The notes beneath the pieces are model-generated. The model did not search any database and was not told the DNA's origin. It was given only the letters and a program-made list of their open reading frames with translations. A DNA stretch of 64,000 bases from Stenotrophomonas koreensis. GTDB lineage: Bacteria > Pseudomonadota > Gammaproteobacteria > Xanthomonadales > Xanthomonadaceae. Where the stretch lies: contig NZ_LDJH01000001.1 in assembly GCF_001431525.1 (NCBI RefSeq), positions 1 through 64,000 of the forward strand, given 5' to 3'. The translations under genes and the position numbers were made by a program. Positions 8,437 to 17,126 of this stretch are shown one piece after another (within the stretch, counting starts at the first letter, position 1; the number at the start of each line of letters is the position of its first letter).

Positions 8437-9447
8437 TCAAGCAACGCCAGCGCCGGCGGCTTGAATATCGGCATGGTAGGACGAGCGCACCATCGGCCCG
8501 GAGGCGACGTGGGCAAAGCCCAGCTCGTAGCCGTACAGCTCCAGCTGCTTGTATTCCTCCGGCGTCCAGTAACGCAGCACCGGATGGTGGTGGGCCGACG
8601 GCTGCAGGTACTGGCCGATGGTGATCATGTCCACATCATGCGCGCGCAGGTCACGCAGGGTGGCCTTGATCTGTTCGAAATCCTCGCCAAGGCCGAGCAT
8701 GATGCCGCTCTTGGTGGATACATCCGGATGCTGGGCCTTGAACTTCTTCAACAAGGTCAGCGACCACTGGTAATCGGCACCCGGGCGGACGTTGCGGTAC
8801 AGATCGGGAACGGTCTCGATGTTGTGGTTGAACACGTCCGGCGGGCTGTTGGCCAGGATTTCCAGCGCACGTTCCATCCGCCCCTTGCCGCGGAAGTCCG
8901 GGGTCAGCACCTCGATCCGGGTCGCCGGCGACTTTTCGCGGATGGCGCGGATGCAGTCGACAAAGTGCTGGGCACCGCCATCGCGCAGGTCATCGCGGTC
9001 GACGCTGGTCACCACCACATACTTCAGGCCCATGTCGGCCACGGTGTTGGCCAGGTTGGTCGGCTCGTTGGCATCGGGCGGCTTGGGCCGGCCGTGGGCG
9101 ACATCGCAGAACGAGCAACGGCGGGTGCAGACCTCGCCCAGGATCATGAAGGTGGCCGTGCCGTGACCGAAGCATTCGTGGATGTTCGGGCAGCTGGCTT
9201 CCTCGCAGACCGTCACCAGGCGGTTCTCACGCAGCTTGGCCTTCAGGTTGGCCACCGCGTTGCCCGAAGGGATGCGCACGCGGATCCACGACGGCTTGCG
9301 CAGCACCGGGGCATCGGCGAACTGCACCGGCGAGCGGGCGATCTTGTCGCCGGCAACCTGCTTGACACCTTCCTGCAGCGTGGGCGTGGCCGGCGCAGCG
9401 GAGGCGACAACCTGCAGCGGAATGGAACGCGTGGTGGTTTCAGACAT
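8437..9447 (-). CDS. lipA: Lipoyl synthase
   Basis: Radical SAM enzyme that inserts two sulfurs into protein-bound octanoyl groups, the last step of lipoate synthesis. Both iron-sulfur cluster sites are visible: the auxiliary cluster cysteines in [14 protein letters not shown] and the radical SAM motif CTRRCSFC; the auxiliary-cluster Ser near the C-terminus is in MVRSSYHA. The ATG at 9447 is preferred over a TTG six bases upstream; it gives 336 residues, normal for the family. It is the last gene of ybeD-lipB-lipA, nine bases after the lipB stop, and is followed by an intrinsic terminator. Confidence 0.96.
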   Translation of the reverse strand: MSETTTRSIPLQVVASAAPATPTLQEGVKQVAGDKIARSPVQFADAPVLRKPSWIRVRIPSGNAVANLKAKLRENRLVTVCEEASCPNIHECFGHGTATFMILGEVCTRRCSFCDVAHGRPKPPDANEPTNLANTVADMGLKYVVVTSVDRDDLRDGGAQHFVDCIRAIREKSPATRIEVLTPDFRGKGRMERALEILANSPPDVFNHNIETVPDLYRNVRPGADYQWSLTLLKKFKAQHPDVSTKSGIMLGLGEDFEQIKATLRDLRAHDVDMITIGQYLQPSAHHHPVLRYWTPEEYKQLELYGYELGFAHVASGPMVRSSYHADIQAAGAGVA

Positions 9448-9456
9448 GGTCAAGTC

Positions 9457-10146
9457 TCAGACAGCCGAAGCGAGATCGGGAAGGGTGGCGGTGGGCTGCA
9501 GTGCCAAACCGAACTGCCGGGCCAGATGCTCCAGCAGCACGGCGGTGACATCGGCCATCGACGACGGCCCGCCCAGGTCCATCACCGTAGTGACCTGCAG
9601 GCCGGCATAACCGCAGGGGTTGATGCGGTGGAACGGCTCCAGGTCCATCGCCACATTGAAGGACAGGCCATGGAAAGTGCAGCCACGGCGGACGCGGATG
9701 CCGAGGGCGGCGATCTTGGCACCGGCCACATAGACGCCCGGCGCGCCCTCCTGGCGCTGGGCCTGGATGTTCCACACATCCAGCGTATCGATGATCGCCT
9801 GCTCGATACGGCAGACGTAGTCACGCACGCCGATGCCGAGCCGGCGCAGGTCCAGCAGCGGATAGACCACCAGCTGGCCGGGACCGTGGTAGGTCACCTG
9901 GCCGCCGCGATCGACCTGTACCACCGGGATGTCCCCGGGAGCGAGCAGGTGCTCGGGCTTGCCGGCCTGACCGAGGGTGAACACCGACTCGTGCTCGACC
10001 ACCCACAGTTCATCGCTGCTGGCCTCGTTGCGTGCGTCGGTGAAGGCTGACATCGCCTTCCAGACCGGCACATAGGACTGGCGGCCGAGCTGGCGCACCA
10101 GCGCCGGCTGCCGCACCGTCGTGGGTGCTGGCGTCACAGGGTCCAC
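9457..10146 (-). CDS. lipB: Octanoyl-[acyl-carrier-protein]:protein N-octanoyltransferase
   Basis: LipB transfers octanoate from ACP to lipoyl domains, providing the LipA substrate. Motifs: [61 protein letters not shown] with the catalytic Lys, and the catalytic Cys in [13 protein letters not shown]. Two GTG starts are possible: 10146 (229 residues, overlapping ybeD by 13 bp) and 10137, which would give the common GTGA 4-base overlap with the ybeD stop and is at least as likely. Sits between ybeD and lipA in one operon. Confidence 0.95.
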   Translation of the reverse strand: MDPVTPAPTTVRQPALVRQLGRQSYVPVWKAMSAFTDARNEASSDELWVVEHESVFTLGQAGKPEHLLAPGDIPVVQVDRGGQVTYHGPGQLVVYPLLDLRRLGIGVRDYVCRIEQAIIDTLDVWNIQAQRQEGAPGVYVAGAKIAALGIRVRRGCTFHGLSFNVAMDLEPFHRINPCGYAGLQVTTVMDLGGPSSMADVTAVLLEHLARQFGLALQPTATLPDLASAV

Positions 10147-10412
10147 TTGACGTGCGGATGGCGGCGCAGCGCTGCGTGCACGGTGTCGTAATGCTCGCGG
10201 CTTTCGGACTGGAAACTGATCCGCACCGACACATACTTGCCGTTGGACGAATGCTTCCAGCTTACTTTTTCACGGTGCACGACCACACCACCACGTTCGA
10301 GCAGGATGGGAAGTTCGCTTTCCAGGCCGATGCCGGCGGTGCCCATGACGCTGAGCTCGAACACACCGGGGAACTGGAAGCCGTGATCAGGGTTGTCAGA
10401 CTTGATTTCCAT
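10134..10412 (-). CDS. ybeD: YbeD/DUF493 family protein
   Basis: A 92-residue ACT-like alpha/beta protein of the DUF493 family, nearly always encoded just upstream of lipB. The sequence begins [16 protein letters not shown] and carries the conserved FELSVMG start of strand 1, [19 protein letters not shown], and the C-terminal [12 protein letters not shown]. The internal ATG at 10412 is chosen because the upstream in-frame extension is not family-like. Its function is unproven; a regulatory role in lipoate metabolism has been proposed from this linkage. First gene of the operon. Confidence 0.92.
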   Translation of the reverse strand: MEIKSDNPDHGFQFPGVFELSVMGTAGIGLESELPILLERGGVVVHREKVSWKHSSNGKYVSVRISFQSESREHYDTVHAALRRHPHVKWTL

Positions 10413-10493
10413 GGCCCCATTATCGGGGCAGTAGCCATCAAACCCAAGGGAGCGACGCCGTGACCAATGGCACACGGCGTGCTGCCAGTCAGA

Positions 10494-12305
10494 TTACTGC
10501 GCGTTGATCACATCGGCGATCGTATCGGCAGCGATCCAGCCGATGCTGCCCCGCGAGTCACGCACCTGCAGCATGTCACCGCCGGCCGAAAAAGCCAGCC
10601 GCGCCAGGGTTTCGCCCGGCTGCAGCACACGCAGGACGTTGCCACCGCCAGCCTCGGCCATGAAGTTGGCCGGCACCTTCAGGATCAACACCCCACTGGC
10701 CAGCTGGGCCACATTGCCCCCCTGCGGTACCAGTGCCTGGGCGGCCAGCTGGGTGGCCATCTGGCCCAGATTGCCCTGCTGCAGACCATCGGCCACCGCG
10801 CCGACCAGCTGTGCGCTGCCGGTTGGCAGGACCTGACCGGCGACCTGCTGGGCCAGCATCTGGGTCATATTGCCCTGCTGCAGACCGTTGGCAGCCGCTG
10901 CAATCAGCTGGGCGCTGCCGGCCGGCAGGACCTGACCGGCGACCTGCTGGGCCAGCACCTGGGTCATATTGCCCTGCTGCAGGCCATTGACCACTGCCCC
11001 CACCAGCTGTGCGCCCCCTTCCGACAGCATCTGCCCGGCGGGCTGTTGCGGCATGGCCTGGGCAAAATTGATGGGGGCAGCCGTGTTGGGGATCATCCCG
11101 ACGCCCGGCTGCTGCATCTGCGGTTGTTGCTGCATTTGCATCTGTTGCATCTGGATCTGCTGCTGCATCTGCTGCAGTTGCTGCAACTGCAGCTGGATCT
11201 GCTGTTGCGAGACCGGCTGCTGCATTGGATGAGGCTGTGGGCCATGCGACGGCTGACGCATCTGCTGCAACTGCTGCAACTGCTGCAGCTGGATCTGTGC
11301 ATGAGCAGCATGCTGGTCAATTTCCATCTGCGCCGGAGCCGCCGAAGTGGTCATCGTGGCCGTGCCACCCGTGCTATAGGCGGTCACCTGGGCCGGCTGC
11401 TCCTGCACGGTTGCACGCGGAGCCGCCTGTACCCGGGCCAGCAGGTCAACCGGTTCCAGATCGAACAGCATCTGGTGGAAAGCCTGGTGATAGGCCGCAC
11501 GGATGACGGTGCCGATCTCGGTGTTCTCGTAGGCACCTGCCGAAATACTGCCCTGACCGGAGGCCAGGCCATTTTGACCGGAACCGGCCGCCATCAGTTG
11601 CCACTGTTTGTCACTGACCTCGGCCGCACCGGTCGAGGTCGCCAGCACCTCGGACGTGCGCGAATCGACCAGCGTCAGCATCACCGATACGGTTTTCTGC
11701 CGGCTCTGGCCACCACCGCCAAACATCAAGCGCCCCAGGCCACCAGCAGAGCCACCGCCGCGGGCGCCGAAGTTGCGGCCACCGGCATCGGTGTTCTGGG
11801 AGAGGATGTCCGGGATCAGGATGAAGTCGGCCGCCAGCATCTGGCCACCACCCAAGTTGGCGCCACGCTGCAAATGACCGCCGGCAGCCAGTTCACGCTC
11901 TGCCTGGGCTGCGGCAAAACCCACCCCACGGTCGAGCACCGTCCAGCAGCTGGATTCGGTCACGAACGATCGCAGCATCCGGGTCGGCATGGGCAAACCA
12001 TAGCTGGCCCACAGCGCCTGGCCATCATCGGGCTCGACGATGCGCATGCTGCCTTCGGCGCGGGTACATTTGGGCAACTCGACCCGACCTTTATTGATCG
12101 CCTCAACCTGCTTTTCACTCAAGGTCTTGGGTTCTGGCCGCTCTTGCGCCCGGCTCGTTACCCCTTGGGGCAACGAGGGCAACAGGTAGGACATCGCTCC
12201 GGCACCAAGCCGGTCCTTGCGTACAAATTCCAGCGCGTACGCTGGCGATGCCAGCAAGGTGGCCATGACGCTGCAAAGCAGCGTCGCAGTCATGTGCTTG
12301 TTCAT
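10494..12305 (-). CDS. Secreted CsgG-like protein with Gln-rich tract, 33-residue repeats and SH3-like tail
   Basis: A 603-residue exported protein; the signal peptide is residues 1-25 (ends ASPAYA-LEF), and the ATG is preceded by AGGGGATC. Residues about 70-310 resemble the CsgG/HfaB fold: MRIVEPDDGQALW, a Cys before the VLDRGVGF motif, LAADFILIPDILSQN, a Gly-rich insert, VSVMLTLVDSRTSEVLATSTG and GAYENTEIGTVIRAAY. Residues about 330-402 are dominated by Gln and Met; three 33-residue repeats follow (about 426-528), then an SH3-like end (VLRVLQPGETLARL, LQVRDSRGSIGWIAADTI). No lipobox, unlike true CsgG. A paralogue lies directly upstream on the same strand. Function unknown; a cell-envelope or curli-like secretion role is a guess from the fold only. 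Confidence 0.7.
   Translation of the reverse strand: MNKHMTATLLCSVMATLLASPAYALEFVRKDRLGAGAMSYLLPSLPQGVTSRAQERPEPKTLSEKQVEAINKGRVELPKCTRAEGSMRIVEPDDGQALWASYGLPMPTRMLRSFVTESSCWTVLDRGVGFAAAQAERELAAGGHLQRGANLGGGQMLAADFILIPDILSQNTDAGGRNFGARGGGSAGGLGRLMFGGGGQSRQKTVSVMLTLVDSRTSEVLATSTGAAEVSDKQWQLMAAGSGQNGLASGQGSISAGAYENTEIGTVIRAAYHQAFHQMLFDLEPVDLLARVQAAPRATVQEQPAQVTAYSTGGTATMTTSAAPAQMEIDQHAAHAQIQLQQLQQLQQMRQPSHGPQPHPMQQPVSQQQIQLQLQQLQQMQQQIQMQQMQMQQQPQMQQPGVGMIPNTAAPINFAQAMPQQPAGQMLSEGGAQLVGAVVNGLQQGNMTQVLAQQVAGQVLPAGSAQLIAAAANGLQQGNMTQMLAQQVAGQVLPTGSAQLVGAVADGLQQGNLGQMATQLAAQALVPQGGNVAQLASGVLILKVPANFMAEAGGGNVLRVLQPGETLARLAFSAGGDMLQVRDSRGSIGWIAADTIADVINAQ
10720..11028 (-). repeat. 99-bp in-frame tandem repeats
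   Basis: Three units with 99-bp periodicity; unit junctions are at 10776, 10875 and 10974. The two inner copies are near identical, the outer ones degenerate. Each encodes about 33 residues of the pattern AQL-(V/I)-xAxxNGLQQGN-(M/L). The region sits between the Gln-rich tract and the C-terminal domain of the CsgG-like protein. Confidence 0.88.
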
Positions 12306-12651
12306 TCCGATCCCCTGTCTGAATGGCTGACACTGTCAATCCGGCAAGCGCCCGCCAACCCGCGAAGCGACTTCACATACCTGCATTTTATGTGAATGCG
12401 TATTGATTTATCGACATCCATCACAAATTATTGACGGCAGAGGTGTTGCAGGAATCCGCCATGCCTTGCCTCGGACACCCCGAACCACCGGAAAAACAGC
12501 CGCATCGAGCCCACGCTGAAGAAGCCGCCGGGTGCTGCCTGGCAGAACCCGGACAGGGGACCGGACTGGCGCAGGTTGGCCGGACCAGGCCAGAAGCTGC
12601 CAGCTTTGCCGGCCCAGGCAGCACGCGGCCAAGGACACCGTCTGGACAGGC
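12306..12651. other. Intergenic region between the two CsgG-like genes
   Basis: 346 bp without a credible gene. The part next to the downstream gene's start (about 12365-12430) is notably AT-rich for this genome and probably holds its promoter on the minus strand, including a 25-bp dyad described separately. The rest is GC-rich and shows no clear terminator for the upstream paralogue. Confidence 0.5.
12372..12396. promoter_or_regulatory. 25-bp dyad, candidate operator upstream of the 603-residue CsgG-like gene
   Basis: Perfect 8-bp inverted repeat TTCACATA (12372-12379) and TATGTGAA (12389-12396) with a 9-base spacer, 67-91 bases upstream of the start codon at 12305, in an AT-rich island. 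Half-site order is opposite to a CRP/Clp site (TGTGA-N6-TCACA), so another regulator or an RNA hairpin is more likely. Confidence 0.4.
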
Positions 12652-13620
12652 TCAGCGCGCGAGCTCGACCGATTCGCTGCTGATCCAGCCACGGTTGCCC
12701 AGCTCGTCTTCCACTTCGATGAGCAGGCCTTCACGCCCCCCGAGCGGATACAACAGCATCCCCGCCTCCAGCGAGCGTACCTGGCCACTGCCGCGGGCAT
12801 CGCTGAGCAGGCGGCCTGCACGCAGCATCCGCATCGCCTGCTGCGCATTGGCTGACGAGGCCTCTGCCGGCAGGCCACCGAGCTGGGCAACAATGCCGCT
12901 GTAGGCATTGAGGTAGGCCATTGCGATCACCTGGCCCATCTCGGTATTGGCATAGCCGCCGACACCGGCACTGCTCCAGTTGCTGCCCCAACTGCTGCCG
13001 CGGCCACTGAAGCTGATGTCGTTCTTGCGTGCCGAGCCCTCGGCGATGGCTACCTGCTCGGAGGAACGCACATCGGTGACCGACAACAGGACATCGGCTG
13101 TCTTGCTGCGCAGGTTCATGCCAGCGACGAGCTGCCCGGCGCGGCCGCCGACCAGCCCACTGAGCAGGCCGCCAATGGCATTGCCACCGGCATCGGCGTT
13201 CTGCGAAACCAGATCCGGCACCATCACGTAATCGGCTGCGCGCACCTGGCCCTGGCCGATATTGGAGCGGTTGCGCAGCTGGCCCTGCGCACCCAGCTCA
13301 CGCTCGTACTGGCTGGCCGCCATGCCACTGCCCCGATCGACCAGGGTGAAACAGCGGGAACGGCTGACGTAGGCCTTGATCAAGCGCGAGGGCTCGGGCA
13401 GCTGATAGCCCGTCCACCAATGTGTGCCGTTGGCCGGCTCCACCACCGACAGGGTACCCAGTGGTTTTTCGCAGACGGGTAATTGCGCGGTGGCTGCCTG
13501 GCGCTGCTGCTGCGCGCGACTGCCCTTGTTGGAAAACGAGGCCTGCGCCGGCTGCCAACTGCTGATTGCCAGCATGCCCAAAACGCCAGCCATGACCACT
13601 GCCCTGTGCATCGTGCCCAT
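12652..13620 (-). CDS. Secreted CsgG-like protein with SH3-like C-terminus (paralogue)
   Basis: A 322-residue paralogue of the neighbouring 603-residue protein without the Gln-rich and repeat segments. Start 13620 is supported by AGGAGGTG six bases upstream; the signal peptide is residues 1-27 (ends QPAQA-SF). Shared blocks: LSVVEPANGTHWW, CFTLVDRGSGMAASQYEREL, RAADYVMVPDLVSQNADAGG, LLSVTDVRSSEQVAIAEGSA, GGYANTEMGQVIAMAYLNAY, and a C-terminal SH3-like module (GMLLYPLGGREGLLIEVED, LGNRGWISSESVEL). The CsgG-family pore loops cannot be judged by eye. The paired arrangement suggests duplication followed by domain insertion into the downstream copy. Function unknown. Confidence 0.7.
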   Translation of the reverse strand: MGTMHRAVVMAGVLGMLAISSWQPAQASFSNKGSRAQQQRQAATAQLPVCEKPLGTLSVVEPANGTHWWTGYQLPEPSRLIKAYVSRSRCFTLVDRGSGMAASQYERELGAQGQLRNRSNIGQGQVRAADYVMVPDLVSQNADAGGNAIGGLLSGLVGGRAGQLVAGMNLRSKTADVLLSVTDVRSSEQVAIAEGSARKNDISFSGRGSSWGSNWSSAGVGGYANTEMGQVIAMAYLNAYSGIVAQLGGLPAEASSANAQQAMRMLRAGRLLSDARGSGQVRSLEAGMLLYPLGGREGLLIEVEDELGNRGWISSESVELAR

Positions 13621-13901
13621 CCACCCACCTCCTGAAAGCCCCGGTGGTCACACCGGGGGCGACATTGAGTGCGCACAGCCGCAGCCGGCAAGGTGCGGAG
13701 CCGGGCTGTGTGCAGACAAGGCAAGGGCGGCCAATGCGCCGCTGCCACACGCAGCACCACTGCGTGCAGCACAAGGCTAGAAGCGGAGCCTGCCGGGCGG
13801 CAGTCCGGAAGCTGCGTACGTCGGTGTCAGTGAGCACGCAAGCGGCGGATCGGTAGCGGCACGCCGTCCCGCCGCCAATCCCTGACCGCCGGCCAGAAAA
13901 A

Positions 13902-14798
13902 TCAGGGGTGGTCCAGCGGCAGCTTCTGACGGGCCCGCTGGATCCGTTCGCGATGCAGCAGATACAGGCCACTGGCAACGATGATTGCCGCACCAGCCCA
14001 GGTCCAGCGGTCAGGCAGCTTGTCCCACAGCAGCAGATCCCAGCCAATCACCCAGACCAGGCCGGTGTATTCCAGTGGTGCGATCATCGAGGCCTGGCCC
14101 AGCTGGAAGGCGCGGGTCAGGGCAATCTGGCCGAGCGCGCCGGCCAGCCCCATGCCGGCAATCAGCCCGGCGTGCTGCCATTGCAATGGCTGCCATTGCG
14201 GCCAGGCCAGCACGCCGGCGCCCAGGGCCATCAGCAGCAGAAACCACACCACCATGGATTGTGGGGTGTCGGTGCGGGTCAACAGGCTGACGGTGATGGC
14301 TGCCACTGCATAGGCGGTTGCGGCCAGCAGCACCATCAGCCCGGGAAACGAAATCAGCCCGTTGACCCCGGGCCGCAGCACCACCAGCACGCCGACCAGG
14401 CCGATGCCGATGGCGACCCAGCGGCGTGGCCCGACATGCTCGCCGAGCAACGGCACCGACAATGCCGCCACCAGCAGCGGCGCAACGAAGTAGATGGTGT
14501 AGGCGGTGGACAACGGCAACGTGCGCAGGGCGTAGACGAAGCAGCCGATCATCACCATGCCCAGCGCACCACGCAGCAGGTGCAGGCCCCAGCGCACCGG
14601 GATGATCGAACGCGGCCCGGCGCTGGCCAGCACCCAGACCAGCACAAACGGCAACGAGGCCGCGCCACGCAGCATGGTGACCTGCAAGGTGGGGTAGCTG
14701 GCCGACAGCAATTTCATGCCGGCATCCATCAACGAAAAGAACGCGACGGCGGCCAGCATCCAGAGGATGGCGCGCGCAGGGGACTGGGTCGGAGACAT
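13902..14798 (-). CDS. EamA/DMT family inner-membrane transporter
   Basis: A 298-residue protein of the drug/metabolite transporter superfamily with two EamA repeats and about ten transmembrane helices. The start at 14798 (MSPTQSPARAILWML) places the first helix at residues 10-30; longer in-frame reading upstream belongs to the antisense of yajQ and is discarded. Repeat 1 ends around VLRPG near residue 135 and repeat 2 contains LIAGMGLAGALGQIALTRAF and the family-typical PLEYTGLVWVIGWDLLLWDKLPD. The substrate cannot be read from sequence; relatives export amino acids, nucleosides or S-adenosylmethionine. Divergently arranged with yajQ. Confidence 0.87.
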   Translation of the reverse strand: MSPTQSPARAILWMLAAVAFFSLMDAGMKLLSASYPTLQVTMLRGAASLPFVLVWVLASAGPRSIIPVRWGLHLLRGALGMVMIGCFVYALRTLPLSTAYTIYFVAPLLVAALSVPLLGEHVGPRRWVAIGIGLVGVLVVLRPGVNGLISFPGLMVLLAATAYAVAAITVSLLTRTDTPQSMVVWFLLLMALGAGVLAWPQWQPLQWQHAGLIAGMGLAGALGQIALTRAFQLGQASMIAPLEYTGLVWVIGWDLLLWDKLPDRWTWAGAAIIVASGLYLLHRERIQRARQKLPLDHP

Positions 14799-14947
14799 CG
14801 GCCGATTATCCGCCCTCCTCCGGCTTGCCGGTATCCCCGGGGGTTGTGCGCGGTTCAGCGCGGATCGCACCGCCACTGCCGGCATGCTCCGGAGCAGCCG
14901 GCCCGCCCTCGCCTGCCGCAGTGACTGAGTCCATCCAGCCAATCCCC

Positions 14948-14953
14948 TAGAAT
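14948..14953 (+). promoter_or_regulatory. Candidate -10 element of yajQ
   Basis: TAGAAT, one mismatch from TATAAT, 33 bases upstream of the yajQ ATG. No convincing -35 hexamer at 16-18 bases, so this is a tentative assignment. Confidence 0.35.
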
Positions 14954-14985
14954 GAAGGCCATTTTCAATTGACCGGAGCAGGCCC

Positions 14986-15471
14986 ATGCCTTCCTTTGAC
15001 GTCGTGTCCGAAGTGGACAAGCACGAACTGACCAACGCCGTGGACCAGGCCAACCGCGAGCTGACCACCCGCTTCGACTTCAAGGGCGTGGATGCCAAGT
15101 TCGTGCTGGAAGAAGAGAAGCTGATCAAGCTCAGCGCGCCGTCGGACTTCCAGATCACCCAGATGGCCGACATCCTCAAGCAGCGCCTGGGCGCCCGCAA
15201 GATCGACTTCCGCTGCCTGGAGTTTGGCGATATCGAGACCAACCTCGGTGGTGCGCGCCAGTCGGTGACGGTCAAGCAGGGCATCGAGCAGAAGCTGGCC
15301 AAGCAGATTGCCGCCAAGATCAAGGAGTCCAAGATCAAGGTCGACACCCAGATCAACGGCGACAAGCTGCGCGTGACTGGCAAGAAGCGTGATGACCTGC
15401 AGGAGGTCATGGCCCTGCTGCGCAAGAACGAGTTCGAACAGCCGCTGCAGTTTGAAAACTTCCGCGACTGA
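14986..15471 (+). CDS. yajQ: YajQ family cyclic di-GMP-binding protein
   Basis: A 161-residue cytoplasmic YajQ protein. The family landmarks are present: MPSFDVVSEVDKHELTNAVD at the start, TTRFDFKGVDAKF, DILKQRLGARKID, QINGDKLRVTGKKRDDLQEV and LPLQFENFRD-like C-terminus (QPLQFENFRD). In Xanthomonas campestris a YajQ member binds c-di-GMP and controls virulence genes through a LysR-type partner, so a c-di-GMP effector role is likely here. Monocistronic, with its own hairpin terminator. A GGDEF-EAL phosphodiesterase gene (36602-39541) elsewhere in the window could alter its ligand level, though no direct link is shown. Confidence 0.95.
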   Translation: MPSFDVVSEVDKHELTNAVDQANRELTTRFDFKGVDAKFVLEEEKLIKLSAPSDFQITQMADILKQRLGARKIDFRCLEFGDIETNLGGARQSVTVKQGIEQKLAKQIAAKIKESKIKVDTQINGDKLRVTGKKRDDLQEVMALLRKNEFEQPLQFENFRD

Positions 15472-15490
15472 GCCGCCCAGTCTGCTGGCA

Positions 15491-15521
15491 GACAAAGGCC
15501 CGCCATTGGCGGGCCTTTGTC
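15491..15521. terminator. Terminator between convergent yajQ and aldehyde dehydrogenase gene
   Basis: Fourteen-base arms (15491-15504 with 15508-15521, arm GACAAAGGCCCGCC) with a 3-base loop, 19 bases after the yajQ stop and followed by CGTTTG. The symmetric position between convergent genes suggests bidirectional use. Confidence 0.8.
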
Positions 15522-15552
15522 GTTTGACGCTGCTGGCCAGGGATGACCGGGA

Positions 15553-17022
15553 TCAGACCGGATAGGCCGTCGGCTGCGGCTTGATCGTCAACCACTGCCA
15601 CTGGGTGAACGCTTCCCAGTTGGCTGGCCCGCCGATACTGCTGCCATTGCCCGAGGCGCGCGCGCCACCGAACGGCTGGACCACGTCATCGGCCACGGTC
15701 TGGTCGTTGATGTGCAGCAGGCCGGCCTGCAGCCGGTCGGCAAACGCCAGCACCCGGCCGATGTTGCCGGTGATCACGCCCAGCGACAGCCCATACTCGT
15801 TGTCATTGGCCAGTGCGATGCCCTGCTCGTCGGTATCGAACGGGGTCACCACCGCCACCGGGCCGAAGATCTCCTCGCCGAAGGCCGGGTTGTCGGCCGC
15901 CACACCAGCCAGCACGGTGGGCTGGTAGACCAGGCCCTGGTACTGCCCGCCGGCGGCCAGGGTGGCCCCGGCGCTGACCGCAGCCTGGACGATGCGGTGG
16001 CAGTGGTCGCGCTGGGCGGCATTGATCAATGGCCCGACCAGCACCTGGGGATCGGCCCATGGGTCGCCGGCGCGGATCTGCGCCACCTTGGCCACCAGCC
16101 TGTCCACGAACGCGTCATACAGGCCCCGCTGCACCAGGATGCGGCCGGTGGCCATGCAGATCTGCCCCTGGTGCAGGAAACTGCCCCAGGCCGCGTTGTT
16201 CACTGCCAGCTCCAGGTCGGCGTCGTCCAGCACCAGCAGCGGATTCTTGCCGCCCAGTTCCAGCGACACCTTCTTCAGGTGCCGGCCACAGGCCTCACCG
16301 ACCTTGCGGCCGGCAGCGGTGGAACCGGTGAACTGGATCGCCGCCACCTGCGGGTCGGCGGTCAGCGCCGCACCGGCGGCGCCATCGCCGGGCAGCACCT
16401 GCAACAGGCCCGCCGGCAGGCCGGCCTGCTCGAACAGCCGGGCAATCACGGCGCCGCCGCAGACCGCGGTGCGCGGGTCGGGCTTGAGCACCACCGCGTT
16501 GCCCAGTGCCAGCGCCGGTGCCACCGCACGCACCGCCAGGTAGAGCGGGAAATTGAACGGCGGAATCACCCCGACCACGCCGACCGGGCGCCGCCGGGCC
16601 AGGCTCATCCGCCCACCGCTGCTGGGCAGCACCTCGCCCTGGCTGCCGCTGGGCAACTGGCTGGCCTCCAGCAGCGCGGTGGCGGTGATGGCAGCCTCCA
16701 CCGCGGCCTTGGCCCGGCTGGAACCGGCCTCGCGGGTCAGCCACATCGCGATCTCCGCGGCATGGGCGCGGGCCAGCTCGCCGGCGCGGCGCAGCACATC
16801 GGCCCGCTGCCCGCCGGGCAACGCCGCCCAGGCCGGCTGCGCGGCCGCCGCCGCGGCACAGGCCCGGCCGACGGCCGCCGCATCGGCCAGTCCGATCTGC
16901 CCGAGCCGCTGGCCGGTGGCCGGTTCGACCACATCGGCCACATCGCTCCCGGCCACCCACCGGCCATCGAACACCTTTGCATGCCACAGCGTCGGTGGCA
17001 GCCAATCACCCTGGATTTCCAT
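15553..17022 (-). CDS. NAD(P)-dependent aldehyde dehydrogenase, benzaldehyde dehydrogenase type
   Basis: Oxidises aldehydes to acids. The start at 17022 is chosen because GGAGG lies five bases upstream, giving 489 residues. Class signatures: GVVGVIPPFNFPLYL, NAVVLKPDPRTAVCGG, IQFTGSTAAGRKVGE, the Glu of KKVSLELGGKNPLLVLDD and the catalytic Cys in HQGQICMATGRI, then EEIFGPVAVVTPF. The NFPLYLAVRAVAPALALGN and FLHQGQICM stretches are of the XylC/BADH type, so aromatic aldehydes are the likely substrates, but no aromatic pathway genes are adjacent. Divergent from the DUF1415 gene. Confidence 0.87.
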   Translation of the reverse strand: MEIQGDWLPPTLWHAKVFDGRWVAGSDVADVVEPATGQRLGQIGLADAAAVGRACAAAAAAQPAWAALPGGQRADVLRRAGELARAHAAEIAMWLTREAGSSRAKAAVEAAITATALLEASQLPSGSQGEVLPSSGGRMSLARRRPVGVVGVIPPFNFPLYLAVRAVAPALALGNAVVLKPDPRTAVCGGAVIARLFEQAGLPAGLLQVLPGDGAAGAALTADPQVAAIQFTGSTAAGRKVGEACGRHLKKVSLELGGKNPLLVLDDADLELAVNNAAWGSFLHQGQICMATGRILVQRGLYDAFVDRLVAKVAQIRAGDPWADPQVLVGPLINAAQRDHCHRIVQAAVSAGATLAAGGQYQGLVYQPTVLAGVAADNPAFGEEIFGPVAVVTPFDTDEQGIALANDNEYGLSLGVITGNIGRVLAFADRLQAGLLHINDQTVADDVVQPFGGARASGNGSSIGGPANWEAFTQWQWLTIKPQPTAYPV

Positions 17023-17126
17023 CACATCCTCCATACCAACGGGGTCCCAGCCTGCCTGCGGCAAGGCCAGCACCGGGTGAACCGGTGCCAGCGCCTACAA
17101 TGGCGCCCCCTGCCAGGAACACAACC

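Noticed and set aside
13902-15506. 534-codon version of the EamA gene
   Set aside because: The first 236 codons are antisense to yajQ and non-hydrophobic; the real transporter starts at 14798.
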